Shown: piece after piece, positions 1 through 8,747 of the stretch
How the letters are laid out: every line of letters starts with the position of its first letter
How positions within the stretch are numbered: position 1 is the first letter of the stretch
NCBI RefSeq assembly: GCF_016082275.1
Contig: NZ_MOWM01000005.1
Span: 1 to 64,000 of the forward strand
Source: Variovorax sp. E3
Lineage (GTDB): Bacteria > Pseudomonadota > Gammaproteobacteria > Burkholderiales > Burkholderiaceae_C
DNA length: 64,000 bases
Direction of reading: 5' to 3'
The notes under the pieces: model-generated
The model's database searches: none
Told to the model about the DNA's origin: nothing
What the model saw: only the letters and a program-made list of their open reading frames with translations
Position numbers and translations under genes: made by a program

Positions 1-15
1 TCGAGCGCCCTGCCC

Positions 16-54
16 GCCCCCATCCCGACCTTCCCCCGGAGGGGGAAGGAGCAA
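16..54 (+). repeat. Palindromic intergenic repeat, copy 1
   Basis: A lead-in GCCCCCATCCCGACC is followed by a perfect 9-bp stem (29-37 with 41-49) around a three-base loop and a GAG tail. The same element occurs at 9964-9999 (inverted) and 10367-10402 (same orientation). It lies just past the 3' end of the hydroxyacid dehydrogenase gene, a usual place for REP-like elements, and could also act as a transcript-end hairpin. Confidence 0.7.
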
Positions 55-58
55 GACA

Positions 59-997
59 TCAGATCGGGGTGACTACGCCGCGCCCTGCAAAGTGCCCTGC
101 GGCATTCGCCAGGAAGTGGTCCACCGACTTCTGCGTGGCTTCCGGCGACCAGCCCGCCATGTGCGGCGTCAGCAGCACGTTGTCGAGCCCGATCAGTTGC
201 TCGGGCCGCTTCGGTTCGCTCTCGTACACGTCCAGCCCCGCGCCCGCGATGCGGTTCTCGCGCAGCGCCGCCGCCAGCGCCTCGGTGTCGACCACGCTGC
301 CGCGCCCGATGCTCACGAGGTAGCCTTGCGGCCCCAGCGCATCGAGCACCTGCGCATTCACCAGGTGCTTGGTGGCCGGCCCGCCCGGCGCGGCCAGCAC
401 CAAAAAGTCGGCCCATGCCGCCAGCGACGCCAGGTCGCCGAAGTAGCGCTGCGTGGCGCCCTCGCGCGGCTTGCGGTTGTGATAGCCGACTTCCATGTCG
501 AACGCCGCCGCGCGCTTGGCGATCTTCTGGCCGATGGTGCCCAGCCCGAGGATGCCCAGCTTCTTGCCCGACACGTTCGGCGGCTGCGGAATCGCCTCGC
601 GCCACACGCCTTCGCGGCACAGCCGGTCGAGCTTGCGGAACTCGCGCACGATGCCGATCAGCAGGCCGAAGGCGTGGTCGGCCACGCAGTCGTCGTTCGT
701 GCCCGCGCCGTTGGCCGTGGCGATGCCGCGCGCCCGCGTCACCTCGAGCGGCACGCCTTCGTAGCCCGCGCCCAGGCAGCAGATCAGTTCCACCGCCGGC
801 ATGGCCGCGATTTCCTCGGGCGTGATGCCGATCACGCCGATGGTCAGCACCGCGCGAAACTTCTTGCCGTGCTCGGCGATGGCGGCCGCGCGCTGGGCGG
901 GGTCGAAGGCGTAGGTCACGTCGTAGACCTCGGCAATCTGGGCCTGGTGGGCGCTCGACAGGCTGTTGAGCACCAGCAGGGGAATCTTGGTCGACAC
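59..997 (-). CDS. D-isomer-specific 2-hydroxyacid dehydrogenase (glyoxylate/hydroxypyruvate reductase-like)
   Basis: NAD(P)-dependent cytoplasmic enzyme interconverting a 2-oxo acid and a D-2-hydroxy acid. The 312-residue product has the family layout: split catalytic domain around a Rossmann domain with GLGTIG at 151-156, and the catalytic triad Arg232 (SIGRGS), Glu259 (DVYESEP) and His279 (LLTPHMAGW). I chose the GTG at 997 because AGGAG lies about eight bases upstream; the frame stays open to 1120 but that extension is unlike the family. It follows the ABC exporter gene on the same strand, 43 bases apart. Substrate cannot be read from sequence; glyoxylate or hydroxypyruvate are likeliest. 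Confidence 0.88.
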   Translation of the reverse strand: MSTKIPLLVLNSLSSAHQAQIAEVYDVTYAFDPAQRAAAIAEHGKKFRAVLTIGVIGITPEEIAAMPAVELICCLGAGYEGVPLEVTRARGIATANGAGTNDDCVADHAFGLLIGIVREFRKLDRLCREGVWREAIPQPPNVSGKKLGILGLGTIGQKIAKRAAAFDMEVGYHNRKPREGATQRYFGDLASLAAWADFLVLAAPGGPATKHLVNAQVLDALGPQGYLVSIGRGSVVDTEALAAALRENRIAGAGLDVYESEPKRPEQLIGLDNVLLTPHMAGWSPEATQKSVDHFLANAAGHFAGRGVVTPI

Positions 998-1040
998 GTA
1001 TGAACTCCTGGAATCGATGAAAAGGTAATGAATGATCGCG

Positions 1041-2873
1041 CTACAGCATCGGAACCGCTTCGCTCTTCTGCAAAGCCCACATCTGCGCGTAGCGGCCGCT
1101 GCGGGCCAGCAGCTCGGCATGCGTGCCGCGCTCGACGATCACGCCGCTTTCGAGCACCAGGATCTCGTGCGCGTCGACCACGGTCGATAGGCGGTGCGCG
1201 ATGACCAGCGTGGTCTTGTCCTGCGCGGCGCTCTTGAGTTCCGACTGGATCGCGCGCTCGTTGGCCGAGTCGAGCGCCGAGGTGGCTTCGTCGAAGATCA
1301 CGATCGGCGGGTTCTTCAGCAGCGTGCGCGCAATGGCCACGCGCTGCTTCTCGCCGCCCGAGAGCTTCAGGCCGCGCTCGCCCACGGTGGTCTCGTAGCC
1401 CTTGGGCGTGGCCGAGATGAAGTCGTGGATGCGCGCGGCGCGCGCCGCGCCTTCGACCTCTTCGCGCGTGGCGCCGGGGCGACCGTAGGCAATGTTGTAT
1501 TCGACCGTGTCGTTGAACAGCACCGTGTCCTGCGGCACGATGCCGATGGCGCGGCGCACGCTCGACTGCGTCACCTCGCGGATGTCTTCCCCGCCGATGG
1601 TGATGCGGCCCTGCTGCACGTCGTAGAAGCGGTACAAGAGCCGCGCGAGCGTGGACTTGCCCGAGCCCGAGGGCCCGACCACCGCCACCGTCTTGCCCGC
1701 CGGGATCTCGAAGCTCACGTGCTTGAGGATCGGCCGCGCGGGCTCGTAGGCAAAGCTCACGTCGTCGAAGCGGATGGTCGAGTCGGTGCCGGCCAGCGGC
1801 TGCGCGCCGGGTGCGTCGCGCACCTCGCGCTCCTTTTCCATCAGCACGAACATCTTGTCCAGGTCGGTCAGGCTCTGCTTGATCTCGCGGTAGATCACGC
1901 CCAGGAAATTGAGCGGAATGTACAGCTGGATCATGAAGGCGTTGACCATCACCAGGTCGCCCAGCGTCATGCGCCCGTCGACCACGCCCGAGGTGGCGCG
2001 CCACAGCATCAGCACCAGGCTCACGGCAATCAGCAGCTGCTGGCCGGTGTTGAGCATGCTCAGCGTGCGCTGGCTCTTGATGGCCGCCTTGCGGTAGCGG
2101 TCGAGGCTGGCGTCGTAGCGCCTGGCCTCGAACTCCTCGTTGTTGAAGTACTTGACGGTTTCGTAGTTCAGCAGCGAGTCGACCGCGCGGCTCTGGGCCA
2201 TGGAGTCGAGCTCGTTCATGGTCTTGCGGAACTGCGTGCGCCACTCGGTCACCGTCACGGTGAACGTGATGTACAGCACCAGCGCCGCCACGGTGATCCA
2301 CACGAACAGCGAATCGAACTTCACGCCCAGGATGGTCAGCACCAGCACCAGTTCGATGATCGTCGGCACGATGCTGTAGAGCGACATCGAGATCAGCGAA
2401 TGCACGCCGCGCGTGCCGCGCTCGATGTCGCGCGTCATGCCGCCGGTCTGGCGCTCCAGGTGAAAGCGCAGGCTCAGCGAATGCAGGTGGCCGAACACCT
2501 CCAGCGCGATCTGCCGCGCCGTGCCCTCGGTGGCCTTGGTGAAGATCAGCTCGCGCAGCTCGCCGAACAGCGCCGTCGAAAAGCGCAGCAGCCCGTAGGC
2601 CAGCAGCAGCCCGATGGGCACGATCAGGAGCGCCTGCGCCATGTCGGGCTTGGGCGTCATCGTGTCGATCAGGTTCTTCAGCAGCACCGGCACGCCCACG
2701 TTGGCCACCTTGGCGCCCACCATGAAGCTCAGCGCCGCGATGACGCGCCATTTGTACTGCCAGAGGTAGGGAAACAGCCGGCGCAGCGTCGCCCAGTCGG
2801 AACGGTCGCTGCGCGCCGGCGGGTGGCCGGACACGGTAGGGGTGGGGGGAAGGGCTTCGCCGCTGCGGCGCAT
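1041..2873 (-). CDS. Atm1/ABCB7-type ABC exporter (membrane and ATPase domains fused)
   Basis: Inner-membrane exporter of about 610 residues: six-helix transmembrane domain (roughly 35-340) followed by one ATPase domain. Walker A GPSGSGKST lies near residue 400, the signature is KLSGGEKQR and Walker B IVIFDEATSALD. NYETVKYFNNE in the membrane domain is the hallmark of Atm1-like transporters, which export glutathione-linked sulfur compounds or metal conjugates. The ATG at 2873 is used; a TTG at 2882 is also possible and neither has a clear ribosome site. Divergent from the thioesterase gene with only about 40 bases between starts. Lipid flippases of the MsbA type are the alternative, but the Atm1 motif argues against. 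Confidence 0.88.
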   Translation of the reverse strand: MRRSGEALPPTPTVSGHPPARSDRSDWATLRRLFPYLWQYKWRVIAALSFMVGAKVANVGVPVLLKNLIDTMTPKPDMAQALLIVPIGLLLAYGLLRFSTALFGELRELIFTKATEGTARQIALEVFGHLHSLSLRFHLERQTGGMTRDIERGTRGVHSLISMSLYSIVPTIIELVLVLTILGVKFDSLFVWITVAALVLYITFTVTVTEWRTQFRKTMNELDSMAQSRAVDSLLNYETVKYFNNEEFEARRYDASLDRYRKAAIKSQRTLSMLNTGQQLLIAVSLVLMLWRATSGVVDGRMTLGDLVMVNAFMIQLYIPLNFLGVIYREIKQSLTDLDKMFVLMEKEREVRDAPGAQPLAGTDSTIRFDDVSFAYEPARPILKHVSFEIPAGKTVAVVGPSGSGKSTLARLLYRFYDVQQGRITIGGEDIREVTQSSVRRAIGIVPQDTVLFNDTVEYNIAYGRPGATREEVEGAARAARIHDFISATPKGYETTVGERGLKLSGGEKQRVAIARTLLKNPPIVIFDEATSALDSANERAIQSELKSAAQDKTTLVIAHRLSTVVDAHEILVLESGVIVERGTHAELLARSGRYAQMWALQKSEAVPML

Positions 2874-2914
2874 GGAGGACAATCGTGGTTGCTTGTTTGT
2901 TCCAGATTGTGCCC

Positions 2915-3340
2915 ATGTCAGATACTTCCAGTGCCGCCGCCGCTGCCACCCTCAAGAGCCTGCCCACCGACATGGAGCTGGTGCTCAAGGTCATTCCGAT
3001 GCCGGCGGACTGCAATGCCAACGGCGACATCTTCGGCGGCTGGGTCATGGCGCAGTGCGACCTGGCCGGCTCGGTGATTCCCGCGCGCTACGCCAAGGGC
3101 CGCCAGGCCACGGTGGCGGTCAACGAATTCATCTTCAAGCAGCCGGTGCGGCTGGGCGACATCCTGTCGTTCTATTCGAAGCTGGTGCGCATCGGGCGCA
3201 CCTCGGTCACGGTGACGGTCGAGGTGTTCGCCGAGCGCTTTCGCGCGCAGGGCGAGTACATCAAGGTGACGCAGGCCACCTTCACCTACGTGGCCATCGA
3301 CGACAACGGCCGCCCGCGCCCCATCGAACCGCAGCCCTGA
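2915..3340 (+). CDS. yciA: YciA-type acyl-CoA thioesterase
   Basis: A 141-residue single hotdog domain hydrolysing acyl-CoA to free acid and CoA in the cytoplasm. The segment NANGDIFGGWVMAQCD (about residues 29-44) is the conserved YciA active-site helix and its lead-in, and VNEFIFKQPVRLGD follows as in the family. ATG 2915 is preferred over the in-frame GTG at 2885 because the protein then begins just before the domain. It is the only rightward gene in the first 16 kb and shares a very short divergent region with the Atm1-type exporter. Confidence 0.87.
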   Translation: MSDTSSAAAAATLKSLPTDMELVLKVIPMPADCNANGDIFGGWVMAQCDLAGSVIPARYAKGRQATVAVNEFIFKQPVRLGDILSFYSKLVRIGRTSVTVTVEVFAERFRAQGEYIKVTQATFTYVAIDDNGRPRPIEPQP

Positions 3341-3356
3341 CCGGGCGGGCGCATCG

Positions 3357-4608
3357 TCAGACGCCCGGGTCGCGCACGCGCTCGAAGCGCTCGAACTCGC
3401 GATTCACCCAGCGCCCGTCGCGGCGCTCCACGCGGCGGATGTAGACGGTCTGCACGATGTCCCGCGTGTGGGCGTCGATTTCGACCGGCCCGCGCGGGCT
3501 GTCGAGCTTCAGGCCGCGAAACGCATCCACCAGCCGCTCCCCGCTCACCCCGCCGCGCGCGGCCGGCGAGCTCATGGCCGCGTCGATGGCCGCCAGCGCA
3601 TCGTGCGCCGCCACCGCGAAATAGCCCGGCCGCAGGTGGCTGCCGTACTCGGTCTCGAAGACGCCCGTGAAGCGGCGGTTGGCCGGCGACTCGTGCGCGA
3701 ACGAATAGTGGTGGCTGGTGACGAGCCCGTCGGCCAGTTCGCCCACACCCTGCAGGTAGTTGTCGTCGGTGGCGTCGCCGGTCGACAGCAGGCGGATGCC
3801 GGTGTCCGCCATGCCGCGGTCGCGCCAGAACTTGAGAAAGCTCGCCGGCATCTGCCCCGACGGCAAAAAGAAGAACACCGCCTGCGGCTTGAGCTCGCGC
3901 AGCCGCAGCATGTAGGCCGAGTAGTCGAGCGTGGCCAGCGGCACGCGCAGCATTGCGCCGACCCGTCCGCCGCCGGCGGTGATGCCCGAGACGAAGGCGC
4001 TCTCGGCATCGACACCCGAGGCGTAGTCGGCCACCACGTGCACACGTCGCGCAGCCCCTGCTGCAGCGCCCAGCGCGCCAGCGGCACCGTGACCTGCGCA
4101 ATGGTGAACGACACCCGCACCGCGACCGGGCAGCGCGCCGGAATGCCCGACGACGCCGCGTTCATCACCACCAGGGGAATCTTCGCCTGCGCGGCGACGG
4201 CGCCCACGGCGTAGGCGTTGGAGCTGAAGTCGAGCCCGCCCAGCAGGTCGACCCTTTCGCTTTCCACCAGCTCTTGCGCATGGCGCCGCGCCAGGTCGGG
4301 CGCGCTGCCGGGCACGTCGCGCCGCACCAGTCGACCGGCCGGCCCGCGATGTGCTGGTTGTGCGCGGCCAGCCAGACCGCCATGCCGGCGTCGAACTGCC
4401 GCCCGCCACCGGCATAAGGGCCCGACCACGAACCGATGACGCCGATGCGCAGCGGGCGAACCCGCGCCAGCACCAGCGAAGGCGCCGTGAGCGCGCCCGC
4501 AAGCCAACCCAAAGTACGCCGGCGCAGCGGTTGGAATGCTACTTTTTCAGTAGCATCATTCGCCCGCTGGACGGGCTTTGCGAGAGTTCTTGTCTCTGAA
4601 GCTTGCAC
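3357..4608 (-). pseudogene. LivK/amide-type ABC substrate-binding protein; frame broken twice (near 4330 and 4046)
   Basis: Periplasmic receptor of the branched-chain amino acid/urea-amide class. The first part has an Arg-rich signal segment (RRRTLGWLAGAL) and the mature start LRIGVIGSWSGPYAGGG. The reading then continues in a second frame (ELVESERVDLLGGLDFSSNA) and a third (VHVVADYASGVDAESAF to the end), giving one continuous receptor of about 415 residues. Each jump needs one missing base; the first is explained by GACCTG read as GACTG. Both later segments remain well conserved, so the breaks may not exist in the cell. No permease or ATPase genes are adjacent. The ligand is unknown. Confidence 0.75.
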
Positions 4609-4647
4609 GCGGGACAGTGTACGCGCGCAAGCCTGGCGTGCCGCCGC

Positions 4648-5412
4648 TCAGACCTTCGAGAAATCGGGCTTGCGCTTCTCCATGAACGCGCCGAAGGCCT
4701 CGCGCGCGGCCGGCTCGCGCAGCATGCGGCCGAAGCTCGCACCCTCTTCGCCCATGCGCTCGAGCACGGCGGGCATCTGGGCCTTCTTGAGCAGGCGCTT
4801 GGTCTCGACCAGCGCGCTCAGCGGCTTGGCCGCGAGTTTGCGGGCCTGGGTCTGCGCGATGGCGTTGGCTTCGGTCGGCGGCACCACGCGGTTGACCAGG
4901 CCCACTTCGAGCGCGGCCTCGGCCATGAAGGGCTCGCCCAGCAGCAGCGCCTCGGCCGCGCGGTGGTAGCCCAGCATCTGCGGCACCAGCAGGCTGGAGG
5001 CCGCTTCGGGGCACAGGCCCAGGTTCACGAAGGGCATCGAGAACGCGGCGTTGTCGCCCGCGTAGACCAGGTCGCAGTGGAACAGCATCGTGGTGCCGAT
5101 GCCCACGGCCGGGCCGCAGACGGCCGCCACAATGGGCTTGGGGAAAGTCGCGATGCCGCGCAGGAAGCGGAACACCGGCGACTCCTGTGTCGACGGCGGG
5201 CCGTTGAGGAAGTCGCCGATGTCGTTGCCGGCGCTGAAGATCGTCGGGTCGCCCTGGATCAGCACGCAGCGCACGGCCGCTTCGCTCTCGGCCGTGGCCA
5301 GCGCGTCGGCCAGCTCGGCGTACATGCTGCTGGTGATCGAGTTCTTCTTGTCGACGCGGTTGAAGGTGATGGTCATCACACCGGCTTCGGTGTGGACGAG
5401 GATGTCGCTCAT
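4648..5412 (-). CDS. Crotonase-family protein, enoyl-CoA delta-isomerase (ECI)-like
   Basis: A 254-residue crotonase fold acting on acyl-CoA. The oxyanion-hole regions FSAGNDIGDF and CGPAVGIGTTML are present, but the first hydratase glutamate of the GGGCEL type is replaced by Thr (GIGTTM) and the second site reads Asn. A glutamate remains in LCPEAASSLL, where delta3,delta2-enoyl-CoA isomerases carry their single catalytic Glu. I therefore favour isomerase over hydratase, which suits the upstream beta-oxidation genes by moving double bonds of unsaturated acyl-CoAs. Last enzyme gene of the leftward acyl-CoA unit. Annotation pipelines may call it simply enoyl-CoA hydratase. Confidence 0.85.
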   Translation of the reverse strand: MSDILVHTEAGVMTITFNRVDKKNSITSSMYAELADALATAESEAAVRCVLIQGDPTIFSAGNDIGDFLNGPPSTQESPVFRFLRGIATFPKPIVAAVCGPAVGIGTTMLFHCDLVYAGDNAAFSMPFVNLGLCPEAASSLLVPQMLGYHRAAEALLLGEPFMAEAALEVGLVNRVVPPTEANAIAQTQARKLAAKPLSALVETKRLLKKAQMPAVLERMGEEGASFGRMLREPAAREAFGAFMEKRKPDFSKV

Positions 5413-5458
5413 GAAAGATCCTTGAAGAGAACGGATGGTGTTGTGGTTGCCGCAGCCG

Positions 5459-6055
5459 TCAGGCGGCGGTCAATGCTTCGCGTACGAAATCGAGCCGGTC
5501 CTGGCCCCAGAACATTTCGTCGCCGACGAACATGGTGGGCGCGCCGAACACGCCGCGCGCCACCGCTTCCTGCGTGACGGCCTTGAGCCGGTCCTTCACT
5601 TCCTGCGCGCCCGCCAGCGCGAGCAGCGCGGTCGCGTCGAAGCCCGCATTCTGCAAGACCGCGCCGACCGTTGCCGGGTCGTTGAGATTCCTGGGCGCCA
5701 CCCACATGGCGTGGTAGACCGCATCGACGTACGCGCCGAAGCGCGCGGGCTCCTTCATCTGGATGCCGGTGGCGCCGCGCATCAGCAACAGCGTGTTGAT
5801 GGGGAAGAACGGGTTGTGCGCGTAAGGCACGCCGTAGCGCTTCGCAAAACGGTTCAGGTCGACCGTCATGTACGGGCCCTTGGGCTTGATCTCGGCCGGC
5901 GAATGGTTGCCCGTGGCCTGGAACACGCCGCCCAGCAGCATGGGCTTCCACACCAGTTCGGCGCCGGTGTCGGCGCACACATGCGGCAGCTGTGTCGCGG
6001 CCAGGTAGGCGGCGGGGCTGCCGAAGTCGAAATAGAAGTCGACGGATTTCTTCAT
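5459..6055 (-). CDS. 2-hydroxychromene-2-carboxylate isomerase-like (kappa-GST/DsbA fold)
   Basis: A 198-residue thioredoxin-fold protein with an inserted helical domain. DFYFDFGSPAAYLA at the N terminus carries the serine used by kappa-class enzymes to activate glutathione, and FGAPTMFVGDEMFWGQDRLD near the C terminus supplies the cis-proline and the family's closing helix. Known members isomerise 2-hydroxychromene-2-carboxylate in naphthalene breakdown, but close relatives often sit in acyl-CoA operons as here, where the real substrate is not known. It lies 39 bases after the broken SDR gene and 46 before the crotonase gene, so is co-transcribed. Confidence 0.85.
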   Translation of the reverse strand: MKKSVDFYFDFGSPAAYLAATQLPHVCADTGAELVWKPMLLGGVFQATGNHSPAEIKPKGPYMTVDLNRFAKRYGVPYAHNPFFPINTLLLMRGATGIQMKEPARFGAYVDAVYHAMWVAPRNLNDPATVGAVLQNAGFDATALLALAGAQEVKDRLKAVTQEAVARGVFGAPTMFVGDEMFWGQDRLDFVREALTAA

Positions 6056-6094
6056 TGCCTTGTCTCCTTGTTCGTTGCCTGGCGCGGGCGGCCG

Positions 6095-6840
6095 CTAGAA
6101 CTTCTCGGACCAGGGACGCAGGTCGAGCTCGTGCGTCCATGCATCGCGCGGCTGCGCGTGCAGCATCCAGTAGCTGTCGGCGATGTGGTCGGGGTTCAGG
6201 ATGCCGTCGCTGTCCTTCAGCGCATAGCGCTCGGGGAAATTGCTGCGGATGAACTCGGTGTCGATGGCGCCGTCGACCACCACGTGCGCCACGTGAATGC
6301 CCTGCGGGCCGAGTTCGCGCGCCATCGACTGGGCCAACGCGCGCAGCGCCATCTTGGCGCCCGAGAACGCGCCGAAATTGGCCGCGCCGCGCAACGACGC
6401 CGTGGCGCCCGTGAAGATGATCGTGCCGCGATGGCCGCCTTCGGGAATGGCGCGCGCCATCATCCGCCTGGCCACCTCGCGGCCGTTGAGGAAGCCCGAG
6501 AAGCAGGCCATCTCCCACACCTTGAAATACTTGCGCGCCGTCTCGTTCAGGATGCTCTCGGGCACGTTCGCGCCGATGTTGAACACCATCACTTCGATCG
6601 GGCCGACGGTGGCTTCGATCTGCTCGATGAGCGCAACCACTTCCTCTTCCTTGCGCGCGTCGCAGGCAAAGGCGTGCGCCTGGCCGCCGTCGGCTTCTAT
6701 CTGCGCGACCAGCGGCTGCAGCTTGTCCAGGCTGCGCCGCGTGACGCAGGTCGCGAAGCCCTCGCGGGCGAAGCGGCGGGCAATGGCGCCGCCGGTGGCA
6801 TCGCCGGCGCGACGATGAGCGCGGCCTTGGTGAGCGCCAT
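6095..6840 (-). pseudogene. Short-chain dehydrogenase/reductase; frame broken near 6810 by one missing base
   Basis: The start MALTKAALIV is followed by a frame jump inside the nucleotide-binding loop: adding one base to GTCGCGCC (giving GTCGGCGCC) restores V-G-A-G-D-A-T-G-G-A-I, a normal Rossmann start. The rest reads continuously as an SDR of about 248 residues, with the FNIGAN segment where the NNAG motif usually sits and TGATASLRGAANFGAFSGAK before the active-site lysine. The usual catalytic Tyr of YxxxK appears as Phe in this segment (NFGAFSGAK), so it may be a divergent oxidoreductase. Lies five bases after the thioesterase gene. I regard the break as likely artificial. Confidence 0.8.
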
Positions 6841-6844
6841 GGTG

Positions 6845-7681
6845 CTATTCCTTGTAGTAGACGATCTGGTTCGACGTCGCGAGCAGCCTGCCGCCCTCGC
6901 TCCACAGCTGCGCGGCCTGGTCGAAGAAGCCGTTGCTGAACTGCTGGCCCGTGGCGCTGCCGAGCAGGTAGCCCGTGCCGACCTCGGCGAGCTGCGCCGC
7001 GTTGGCATGGAAGTAGGTGGTGATCGACACCGTGCCGGCCGGCACGCGCGTCGCGCGGCGCAGCCACACGCGCGGATAGAACAGGTCGCTCATGGCCGCG
7101 AGCGAAACGAAGTCGAGCGGGCGCGGTTGCGCGTCGCGCAGCCAGAGCCGGCTTTCGCTGTGATGGCCGCTGCCGTCCCACTTGTCGGGAATGCTGCCGC
7201 TGATGGGCCGCATCTCGTACTGGCCGATCCACGCCACGCCCTGCGGGCCGATGCTCATGCGCTCGACAGCTTCGGGCCTGGGCACTTCGGGCATGGGCAG
7301 GTCGTTCTCGCCCCAGGTCTCGCGGCGCACGGCCGTCACCACGGTGGCGGTGGTCGTCATGTTCGGCTCGCCGCCGGCGCCTGCCTGCGTGATCTGCACG
7401 GTCCAGTGCTGTGTCGAGCGGTTGGTGCGCACGGCCGTGGCCTGGATGTCGAACGCGCCGGCTTCCAGTGCCGCCGCGTAGTTGACCGTGAGCGCGATGG
7501 GCGCACCGAGCAGGTCCGGGTGCTGCAGCACCGACTGCAGCGCGAGCGCCGCGGTGGTGCCGCCGAAGGGCCCGACCATGTTCCAGTAGTCGGGGCTGGT
7601 GGTGCCCGTGAACTGCCCCACGCGAAGGTCGCTGTGGTGGATCGTCAGGGCCTTGTCGAAGGGGTGCGTGGGCGTCGTCAT
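6845..7681 (-). CDS. Double-hotdog acyl-CoA thioesterase (TesB-like superfamily)
   Basis: A 278-residue protein with two hotdog repeats. The first has NMVGPFGGTTAALALQ, matching the helix that enters the active site in TesB-type thioesterases; the second contains DFVSLAAMSDLFYPRVW and GTVSITTYFHAN. Such enzymes release free acids from acyl-CoA during oxidation of unusual or branched chains. The ATG at 7681 is 29 bases past the stop of the hydrolase gene. Belongs to the leftward acyl-CoA operon. Substrate chain length cannot be predicted. Confidence 0.8.
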   Translation of the reverse strand: MTTPTHPFDKALTIHHSDLRVGQFTGTTSPDYWNMVGPFGGTTAALALQSVLQHPDLLGAPIALTVNYAAALEAGAFDIQATAVRTNRSTQHWTVQITQAGAGGEPNMTTTATVVTAVRRETWGENDLPMPEVPRPEAVERMSIGPQGVAWIGQYEMRPISGSIPDKWDGSGHHSESRLWLRDAQPRPLDFVSLAAMSDLFYPRVWLRRATRVPAGTVSITTYFHANAAQLAEVGTGYLLGSATGQQFSNGFFDQAAQLWSEGGRLLATSNQIVYYKE

Positions 7682-7710
7682 GGCTGGCAGTGTGCCTGCG
7701 GTGAGTGCGC

Positions 7711-8616
7711 TCACGCAGTCGTGTGCGGGACGCCGGCGTGCTGCACCGCGGCATGCTCGGTGAGGGCAGCCAGCCGGTGCAGCTTGTCGAGCGTGCTGGG
7801 CCACAGGCTCTGGCTGAACTGCTCGCGGAAAAAGCCGAAGTGGCCGATGCGCCGGGCCTGCACGTCGGCCGGTGCAATGCGCTCGACCGCGCTCGGCGCG
7901 CCGGCATAGAAGCTCACGAGGCTGCGGGTGCCGGCGAGCGTCATGAGTTCGTCGTCGGTCATCGACAGCGCGAGCACCGGGAAGCGCACGCGGCCGTAGC
8001 TCTGCAGCGCCGCATCGCCTTCCGCGCCCACGCTGTAGCGCGGGTGGAGGCACCAGCGGCGCCATTGCAGGATCACGCCGCGCGGCAGGTCGCCCACTTT
8101 CTTCAGCTTGCGGCCTGGAAAGTAGCCGCACAGCCGCGTGACCAGCGGCACCAGCACGAACCAAAAATACAGGATGCTGCGCTTGAGCTTCGGCGCGTTC
8201 TCGCGCCAGTAGCCGCTGCCCGCCGCGATGCTGACGAGGCCGTCGACCTGCCCGGGCCGTTGCAGAAAGCCCGGCAGTTGCGCGCCGAGGCTGTGGCCCA
8301 GCAGGTAGAGCGGCTGCGCGGGGAGCGCGGCCTTGGCGGCGTCGATCACCGCTTCGTAGTCGCGGGCCCAGTCGAACAGGTCGGCCTCGAAGCCGCGCAG
8401 CGGCGCGTCGCCGCGCGAGTCGCCCGAGCCCCGGTAGTCGAAGGTCCAGACGCGCAGGCCCTGCTGCGAGAGCCACTGCGCGAAGGGTTCGTAGAAGGAC
8501 TGGCGCACGCCCATCGCGCCGCCGATCACGATGCTGGCGCGCGGTGCGCCGGCGGGCTCGTAGCGGCGCACCGCCACTTGCATGCCGCTCCCGACCTTCA
8601 GAACTTCATGTTGCAT
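7711..8616 (-). CDS. Alpha/beta hydrolase
   Basis: A 301-residue alpha/beta-hydrolase fold. The nucleophile elbow is GHSLGAQ (serine near residue 103), preceded by TFDYRGSGDS and followed by an Asp in the segment LSMTDDELMT and a His in IGHFGFFREQF, which together supply a plausible catalytic triad. The frame is open far upstream, but MQHEVLKVGSG at 8616 has GGGAG before it and marks the natural domain start. Similar proteins in the same setting may hydrolyse esters or lactones feeding the acyl-CoA genes. Substrate unknown. Confidence 0.82.
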   Translation of the reverse strand: MQHEVLKVGSGMQVAVRRYEPAGAPRASIVIGGAMGVRQSFYEPFAQWLSQQGLRVWTFDYRGSGDSRGDAPLRGFEADLFDWARDYEAVIDAAKAALPAQPLYLLGHSLGAQLPGFLQRPGQVDGLVSIAAGSGYWRENAPKLKRSILYFWFVLVPLVTRLCGYFPGRKLKKVGDLPRGVILQWRRWCLHPRYSVGAEGDAALQSYGRVRFPVLALSMTDDELMTLAGTRSLVSFYAGAPSAVERIAPADVQARRIGHFGFFREQFSQSLWPSTLDKLHRLAALTEHAAVQHAGVPHTTA

Positions 8617-8660
8617 GCCCGTTTCTCCCAGACGGTCAGAAATCCATTCGCGAGACACCG

Positions 8661-8744
8661 CGGAACCGGCTTTGCCGGGCCGCAGGTGTTGCCCCCTGCA
8701 AGGGGGTTGGCGCAGCGACGCGAAGTGCGCGAAGCCTGGGGGTT
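8661..8744. repeat. GC-rich hairpin-bearing intergenic element
   Basis: Two hairpins lie in the gap between the thiolase and hydrolase genes: CCGGC-TTT-GCCGG (8666-8678) and CCCCCT-GCA-AGGGGG (8692-8706), followed by a GC-rich tail. The composition and non-coding look resemble REP-like intergenic elements of Comamonadaceae, but I see only this one copy in the window. Confidence 0.45.
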
Positions 8745-8747
8745 TGC

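Noticed and set aside
3357..4608. Genuine decay of the receptor gene into a pseudogene
   Set aside because: Possible, but all three segments keep full conservation and the same kind of one-base loss occurs across the window, so an artefact is preferred.
5435..7909. Rightward open frame of 824 codons across several leftward genes
   Set aside because: Crosses the ends of four real genes and has antisense composition.
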